From Candidatus Gastranaerophilales bacterium (GTDB lineage Bacteria > Cyanobacteriota > Vampirovibrionia > Gastranaerophilales > Gastranaerophilaceae), in assembly GCA_944326635.1 (NCBI GenBank), contig CALVEU010000005.1, forward strand, positions 1 to 45,459: a DNA stretch of 45,459 bases, read 5' to 3'. This document shows positions 42,399 to 45,459 of the stretch, one piece after another (within the stretch, counting starts at the first letter, position 1; every line of letters begins with the position of its first letter). The notes under the pieces are model-generated. The model saw only the letters and a list, made by a program, of their open reading frames with translations, did no database searches and was not told the DNA's origin. Position numbers and translations under genes: made by a program.

Positions 42399-44387
42399 AT
42401 GTTTGAGTGGGATTTGAGAAAGAGAGTAATAGCTGGAGCTATCGCCTTTGGAGTATTATCTACAGGGCTTTTAATCGCTTTAGTTTATCAATCTCCATCA
42501 AAAACTGATGAGATATATTCTGCAGCATTAAAGGATTTTGAGGATGGAGATTATCAAAATGCTTATTATTTATTCTCAAAGGTTGGGTTATTTTCTAATT
42601 TAAAACCTATTTCTATCTATCATAGAGCAGAATGTGCAAGAATGTTGGATGATGATAAATCAGAATTAAAGCAGTATCAGCTATTATTTAATAATTATCC
42701 TAAACATAAATTAAGTATCCGTTCTCGTTATTTAGCAGGTCAAAAATTAATTAAAGATAGACCACAGCTGGCTAAAAAATATTTTGAATATATAATTCAT
42801 AATGCACCTGATACAGATTATGCTATTGCGTCTGATTATTATTTGGGTGTTATTTTGAAGAATAAGTATGATAATGCAAAAATATTTCCTCAGTCTGTAA
42901 AAGATGATGTGCAAAATCATTTTAGGCATTACATTGAAAAAGCTCCATCAGGTAAGTTAGCATTAAATGCTGTAAATGATTGGTTGAGTATTGATACAGA
43001 GATTGCAAAAGATGATTATTTGCTCATGGCAAAAACTTGTTATATATTCGGGGAATATGAAAAAGCAAGAGAATTGTTGCATAAAACAGATATATCAGAG
43101 TCATGGACTCTTGATGTAAAGAATTCATATGCGTTAAAAAACTTCCCTCGTGCAAAATATTTAACAGAAAATGGTCTTCAAAAGCATGCGCAATATGTTT
43201 CAGAAGATGAAATTATTGAAGCTATAGATATATATAATACATTATCAGATTCAAAATCTACAGCTGTCGATAGATTACTTGGGCTGTCTTCTGGTAAAGG
43301 GCGTGATTATTTATTAAATTTGAAATGCCAAAGTGTTCCTCAAAAAGATAAAACAACATGTTTTAGTTATTTATATTTAAAATATCCAAATGGAAGATTT
43401 TCAGCTGATGCTCTTTCAAATATATTTTTTGCAAAAATTAAATCAAGAGATTATGAAAATGCAAAAAAAATAGGCAGAGATCATTTGAACAAATTCCCTA
43501 ACTCAAATTCATCGCCCATGGTCATGTACTGGATGGGAAAGCTTGCAGAAAAAACAAATAATTATCAAGAATATACAAGTTATTATAAAAGTGTAATAGA
43601 TAAATTCCCTGATTCTTATTATGCATATCGAGCTTATTTAAGGTTAAGTAGAACTAATGGACCTTTGGTAACAGATTATATTAATCCAAAACCTGTTATA
43701 TACCCATACAAATATGCTCATAATAATATAATAGTAAAACTTGTTGAACTAAAAGATTATGATATCGTAAGTGAATTAGCAGATAATGATGATTTTGTAA
43801 AAAGCTGGGTGCTATATAAAAAAGGTGACTACTCTCATTCAATGCTTGTAGCAAGAGATGCAATGGAAAAAATTAAAGATAAACCAGATAAATATGATTT
43901 GAGATGGCGTTTGGTTTATCCGGTTATTTTTTATGATGACATCAAAAAATACGCTGATTTGGCAGGGAATAATCCTCCTTTAATGCTGGCTTTAACAAGA
44001 GAAGAAAGTTATTTTGATCCTTTGGCTCAAAGTGTTGTGGGGGCAAGTGGACTTATGCAACTCATGCCTTCAACTGCTAATGAAATTAATTCAAAATATA
44101 AATTAGGTATGAATACATCTTATGCATTATTTAATCCATATTCAAATATAAAATTAGGAAATTATTATTATAATTTTTTAAAGCGTAACCTTGAAGGTTT
44201 AGATGTTTCTTCTGTAGCTGCATATAATGGTGGAATTGGTTCTATTCAACGTTGGAAAACATCTTTGTATTATAATGACACTGATGAGTTTGTAGAACAA
44301 ATACCATACCCAGAAACTCAAAATTATGTAAAAAAGGTGTTCAGAAGTTATTGGAATTATATAAGAATTTATAATGGTAATGACTAA
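42399..44387 (+). CDS. soluble-lytic-type murein transglycosylase (Slt70-like) with N-terminal anchor
   Basis: Cleaves peptidoglycan glycan strands to give 1,6-anhydromuramyl ends. It is 662 aa. An uncleaved membrane anchor or signal (about residues 10-31, VIAGAIAFGVLSTGLLIALV) is followed by a long superhelix of TPR-like repeats (about 35-500). The C-terminal SLT domain has LTREESYFDPLAQSVVGASG, with catalytic Glu536. LMQLMPSTANEI and YNGGIGSIQRW follow. Slt family members are usually about 620-720 aa. The gene has its own promoter and terminator and no ribosome-binding site at this start. Confidence 0.93.
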   Translation: MFEWDLRKRVIAGAIAFGVLSTGLLIALVYQSPSKTDEIYSAALKDFEDGDYQNAYYLFSKVGLFSNLKPISIYHRAECARMLDDDKSELKQYQLLFNNYPKHKLSIRSRYLAGQKLIKDRPQLAKKYFEYIIHNAPDTDYAIASDYYLGVILKNKYDNAKIFPQSVKDDVQNHFRHYIEKAPSGKLALNAVNDWLSIDTEIAKDDYLLMAKTCYIFGEYEKARELLHKTDISESWTLDVKNSYALKNFPRAKYLTENGLQKHAQYVSEDEIIEAIDIYNTLSDSKSTAVDRLLGLSSGKGRDYLLNLKCQSVPQKDKTTCFSYLYLKYPNGRFSADALSNIFFAKIKSRDYENAKKIGRDHLNKFPNSNSSPMVMYWMGKLAEKTNNYQEYTSYYKSVIDKFPDSYYAYRAYLRLSRTNGPLVTDYINPKPVIYPYKYAHNNIIVKLVELKDYDIVSELADNDDFVKSWVLYKKGDYSHSMLVARDAMEKIKDKPDKYDLRWRLVYPVIFYDDIKKYADLAGNNPPLMLALTREESYFDPLAQSVVGASGLMQLMPSTANEINSKYKLGMNTSYALFNPYSNIKLGNYYYNFLKRNLEGLDVSSVAAYNGGIGSIQRWKTSLYYNDTDEFVEQIPYPETQNYVKKVFRSYWNYIRIYNGND

Positions 44388-44423
44388 AAAAGCGATTTAA
44401 TATTGCATTAAATCGCTTTTTTT
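44386..44423. terminator. bidirectional intrinsic terminator
   Basis: The 9-bp stem GCGATTTAA (44392-44400) with TTAAATCGC (44408-44416) is flanked by A and T runs, between the convergent transglycosylase and 144-aa genes. Confidence 0.92.
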
Positions 44424-44441
44424 AAGAATGTTTAACTATTA

Positions 44442-44465
44442 ATATTAAATTAAATTAAATTAAAT
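44442..44465. repeat. short tandem repeat (TTAAA)n
   Basis: Four to five copies of a TTAAA pentamer run up to and into the stop codon of the 144-aa minus-strand gene. Unit number could vary by slippage, but only the 3' end would be affected. Confidence 0.6.
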
Positions 44466-44894
44466 CATGTTTTTTCTGATATTTTCTTTTTGCTTGTCAA
44501 TTTTTTTAATTCTTTTTTCAATTGACTTTATCTGTTTACTTAAAGCTTTTCTTTCCGCTTTAATTGCTGTATATTGAGCATCAACATCAGAATATTTTGT
44601 TTTATAGTTTAATAATTCGTTTCTTACATCTACTTGTGCATTGTCTAATTGAATAATAGCATTTTGCATTTTTGTATTTCCTGTAGGTTCTTCGTTAACT
44701 GTAGATGATTTTGTGTTTACAGTTGAAGTAGAATTTGAAGCTATTGTTCTATTAGGTGAAGTTTTTACAGGTGTGCCATAAGCAGTATCATCAAAGTTTA
44801 ACGGTGTAAATGCATTTCCATCTGCAAAAGCAACACTTGAGCATGCTAATAAAATAAATAACGATAAAATAGAATTTTTTAGACTTTTTTTCAT
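44460..44894 (-). CDS. exported coiled-coil protein, unknown function (144 aa)
   Basis: Not recognised. The N-terminal signal sequence (NSILSLFILLACSSVAFA) can be read as a lipoprotein signal (LLAC, Cys18) or a signal peptidase I substrate (cut after AFA). A Ser/Thr/Asn-rich linker follows (about 25-75), then a Lys/Glu-rich coiled coil from about residue 78 (AIIQLDNAQVDVRNELLNYK, KQIKSIEKRIKKIDKQKENI). This suggests an envelope-anchored or periplasmic helical protein. A GGAGAA-type ribosome-binding site lies before the ATG. Confidence 0.72.
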   Translation of the reverse strand: MKKSLKNSILSLFILLACSSVAFADGNAFTPLNFDDTAYGTPVKTSPNRTIASNSTSTVNTKSSTVNEEPTGNTKMQNAIIQLDNAQVDVRNELLNYKTKYSDVDAQYTAIKAERKALSKQIKSIEKRIKKIDKQKENIRKNMI

Positions 44895-45130
44895 GCCAAT
44901 TCTCCTTATATTAAATACAAAATATTTATATGTGATTAGTATATATTATGAATTATTAAAAAAACTCATTCAAAAAAATGAAAAATATATGGAACAAAAA
45001 TTGGGTGTTTTCGTCATGTATAATTGGTATATTTTTAATTATTAACTTTTGTAAAGGGTTAAAACCTTTACTATTTCAACGTTTTATAAAAAAACATTAA
45101 AAACATGAAAAAAAACATGGAAACATGTGC
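44895..45130. other. gene-free A/T-rich region with a perfect hairpin
   Basis: No coding frame of interest. It contains the upstream region of the 144-aa gene and an isolated perfect 7-bp hairpin, GTAAAGG (45051-45057)/CCTTTAC (45065-45071). The hairpin has no T-run, so it is not a normal terminator. Confidence 0.5.
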
Positions 45131-45159
45131 TTGATTTCGAATTTTCTTTTGCATACAAT
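45131..45159 (+). promoter_or_regulatory. upstream promoter (P1) of a tandem pair
   Basis: TTGATT (45131-45136), a 17-nt spacer and TACAAT (45154-45159). A/T-rich DNA precedes it. Confidence 0.6.
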
Positions 45160-45224
45160 AAGAGACGTGCCCAGTGCACAGCAAACATTAAAAAATAAGT
45201 CAAAAAAATAAATAAAAAAATCAC

Positions 45225-45255
45225 TTGACAAAATTTTTTGATGATATAATATAAG
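45225..45255 (+). promoter_or_regulatory. downstream promoter (P2) of a tandem pair
   Basis: A consensus TTGACA (45225-45230) is followed by overlapping -10 candidates: AATATA at 17-nt spacing and TATAAG (45250-45255) at 19-nt spacing. The best hexamer, TATAAT (45245-45250), is only 14 nt away. A long A-rich stretch just upstream could act as an UP element. Confidence 0.6.
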
Positions 45256-45459
45256 AAATGCAGATGACACTAGCAATTAGAAATCAATAATAATTTGAAT
45301 GCATCTGATTTATATATAAAAAGTAGTAAACCCCATTTTTGAAAATTCAATAATGTGTCTGCGATAGCAGAACTCTTAATGAGTGGTCGAAGAAAAAAAT
45401 AATAAATGAACATTGACAACAGAATAGCTGAAGACATAATACTTTGTTAATTCTAAAAA
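45256..45459 (+). other. non-coding transcript leader at the window end, possibly an rRNA operon leader
   Basis: About 200 nt without a usable reading frame follow two tandem plus-strand promoters. The stretch includes a CAGATG/CATCTG pair (45261-45306 region) and a segment starting GAACATTGACAACAGAATAG, which recalls the leader and spacer sequences near bacterial 16S genes. No rRNA sequence is inside the window, so this is inference from promoter strength and layout. Confidence 0.35.

Noticed and set aside
1-45459. CRISPR arrays, insertion sequences, tRNA genes, prophage modules
   Set aside because: I saw no spaced direct repeats of CRISPR type, no transposase or integrase, and no cloverleaf-like sequence. 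The S74 domain is phage-associated but sits on a prepilin-type protein with no phage neighbours.

Overview
The window is AT-rich DNA (mostly A/T, with A/T-rich codons throughout) from an anaerobic, diderm bacterium. The best fit is the non-photosynthetic cyanobacterial sister lineage (Melainabacteria/Vampirovibrionia, probably Gastranaerophilales). This is inferred from four things: the ribosomal block infA-rpmJ-rpsM-rpsK-(rpsD)-rpoA-rplQ-truA-rplM-rpsI, which is close to the cyanobacterial order; a Ycf45-like R3H ATPase; several prepilin-like proteins with the FTLAEVLITLGIIGVVAA type of N-terminus; and anaerobic metabolism genes (pyruvate phosphate dikinase and a four-subunit 2-oxoacid:ferredoxin oxidoreductase). 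RND/TolC efflux genes indicate an outer membrane.

Layout. 1-4324 (+): the 3' part of an RND efflux pump gene, then a TolC-like outer-membrane channel. 4427-4711: a small unknown protein. 4836-9917 (-): the ribosomal protein/rpoA operon, with candidate structured leaders before rpsM and rpsD. 10282-10668 (+): unknown Gln-rich protein. 10696-12187 (-): signal peptidase I and a polyprenyl synthase. 12342-16343 (-): four genes of unknown function behind a cobalamin-type riboswitch. They encode a protein with a CxH...CxxC motif, an internally duplicated membrane protein, a helical-repeat-like protein and a protein with a filament-like layout. 16491-19043 (+): a chimeric surface protein (prepilin N-terminus, YadA-like head repeats, self-cleaving S74 chaperone). 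19184-20008 (+): PlsC-like acyltransferase. 20039-21796 (-): a second filament-like protein, paralogous to the one at 12342-13409. 22123-23754 (+): R3H/AAA ATPase. 23828-26506 (-): ppdK. 26644-27449 (+): prepilin-like gene behind a G10 tract. 27767-30396 (-): 2-oxoacid:ferredoxin oxidoreductase operon. 30559-37866 (+): giant 2435-residue coiled-coil protein, overlapping a GlcD-type FAD oxidase and followed by a zincin-like metallopeptidase. 40032-40783 (-): a second prepilin-like gene, frameshifted at a C10 tract. 40853-42241 (-): GDP-mannose pyrophosphorylase/PMI. 42399-44387 (+): lytic transglycosylase. 44460-44894 (-): small exported coiled-coil protein. 44895-45459: no gene; tandem promoters and a possible rRNA leader running off the end.

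Three observations stand out. (1) A cobalamin riboswitch with a readable Shine-Dalgarno sequestration device sits directly upstream of an operon of unknown envelope-type genes. (2) Two prepilin-like genes carry 10-base G or C tracts within the first ten codons; in both, one extra base restores the frame, which is the signature of slipped-strand phase variation. (3) A prepilin/YadA-head/S74 chimera suggests a trimeric adhesin handled by type IV pilus-like machinery. Together with the two filament-like paralogues, the window looks rich in switchable, uncharacterised cell-surface structures.
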